Positions 24,582 to 24,759 of a stretch of 24,759 bases of DNA are shown here, one piece after another. The notes under the pieces were generated by a model. It ran no database searches, was not told the origin of the DNA, and was given only the letters and a program-made list of their open reading frames with translations. Where the stretch lies: NCBI GenBank assembly GCA_046297395.1, contig JBKCNM010000008.1, positions 1 to 24,759 of the forward strand, written 5' to 3'. Position numbers and translations under genes: made by a program. The stretch comes from JBEICQ01 sp046297395 (GTDB lineage: Bacteria > Bacteroidota > Bacteroidia > UBA4408). The stretch's first letter is position 1; every line of letters starts with the position of its first letter.

Positions 24582-24759
24582 AGGGGGTAGCTTCGCAGAT
24601 CCCTTCTTTCCGAGAGTCAAAATGAAAAACAGCATGGGCTGTGCCAATGCGTTTTTGTACAGACTACCGAAGGGGGTCGCTTCGCAGATCCCTTCTTTCC
24701 GAGAGTCAAAATGAAAAACAGCATGGGCTGTGCCAATGCGTTTTTGTACAGACTACCGA
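24582..24759. repeat. Exact 89-bp tandem repeat, two units, at the window edge
   Basis: Units 24582-24670 and 24671-24759 differ at a single base (A at 24589, C at 24678). Each holds an imperfect stem: AAAAAC, bulged A, GCATGGGC, loop TGT, GCCAATGC, GTTTTT (24625-24656 and 24714-24745), which resembles a bidirectional terminator. The second unit ends exactly at the last base of the window, so more units, or an assembly artefact at a contig end, are possible. Confidence 0.85.

Larger units (their letters stand above)
24059..24759. other. Gene-poor end of the window with repeats
   Basis: No convincing gene. An 88-codon frame from 24147 runs through a repeat copy and reads NSGILFSNIEYGL there, so it is probably accidental. 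24201-24252 and 24488-24530 are further copies of the degenerate repeat; 24582-24759 is an 89-bp tandem pair. Confidence 0.55.

Overview
The window looks like chromosomal DNA of a Bacteroidota bacterium, probably near Chitinophagales/Sphingobacteriia, though the genus cannot be fixed from sequence alone. Three large secreted proteins end in a type IX secretion (T9SS) type A sorting domain (YPNP start, GVYxL/GLYxI core, basic tail). Lipoproteins carry loose Bacteroidota lipoboxes. Several genes have the Bacteroidota primary-sigma -7 element TAnnTTTG just upstream of the ATG and no strong Shine-Dalgarno. No tRNA, rRNA, CRISPR array, prophage or intact insertion sequence was found.

Layout. 1-1554: a secreted delta-60-repeat beta-propeller protein. 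1555-2327: a hairpin-rich repeat region. 2328-4136: the ribosome-associated GTPase TypA/BipA, convergent with a DUF4412-like lipoprotein (4161-4853). 4854-5478: apparent gene relics, namely an IS3-type transposase C-terminus and a beta-barrel-like C-terminus. 5479-12272: an AT-rich stretch of small single genes, all on the + strand: a four-helix membrane protein, a DJ-1/PfpI protein, a DUF1801 protein, a secreted PHB-depolymerase-type esterase, a DUF6512-like membrane protein, a carboxypeptidase-regulatory-domain lipoprotein and an exported DsbA/SpxH-like thioredoxin-fold protein. 12461-14659: katG on the - strand with a clear terminator. 14880-19128: an ALDH8-type aldehyde dehydrogenase, a TPR sensor histidine kinase on the - strand, and murQ. 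19131-22637: a 1168-residue Asp-box/PKD T9SS protein. 22946-24058: a FISUMP-domain surface protein between degenerate repeats. The window ends in two copies of an 89-bp repeat.

How the genes relate. There is no long operon; most genes appear to be single transcription units. Genes are packed tightly on the right: the aldehyde dehydrogenase and kinase genes overlap tail to tail by 11 bp, and murQ and the large T9SS gene end 2 bp apart. The kinase and murQ genes diverge from 30 bp holding two oppositely facing -7 elements and a palindrome. Themes are surface and secreted proteins, oxidative stress (katG, DsbA-like, DJ-1-like) and cell-wall sugar recycling (murQ).

I see no convincing new multi-gene system. 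The most unusual items are the degenerate repeat family around the FISUMP gene, the exact 89-bp tandem repeat ending at the window edge, the overlapping kinase/murQ promoters, the structured repeat region before typA, and a Lys-to-Gln change in the G4 motif of TypA.
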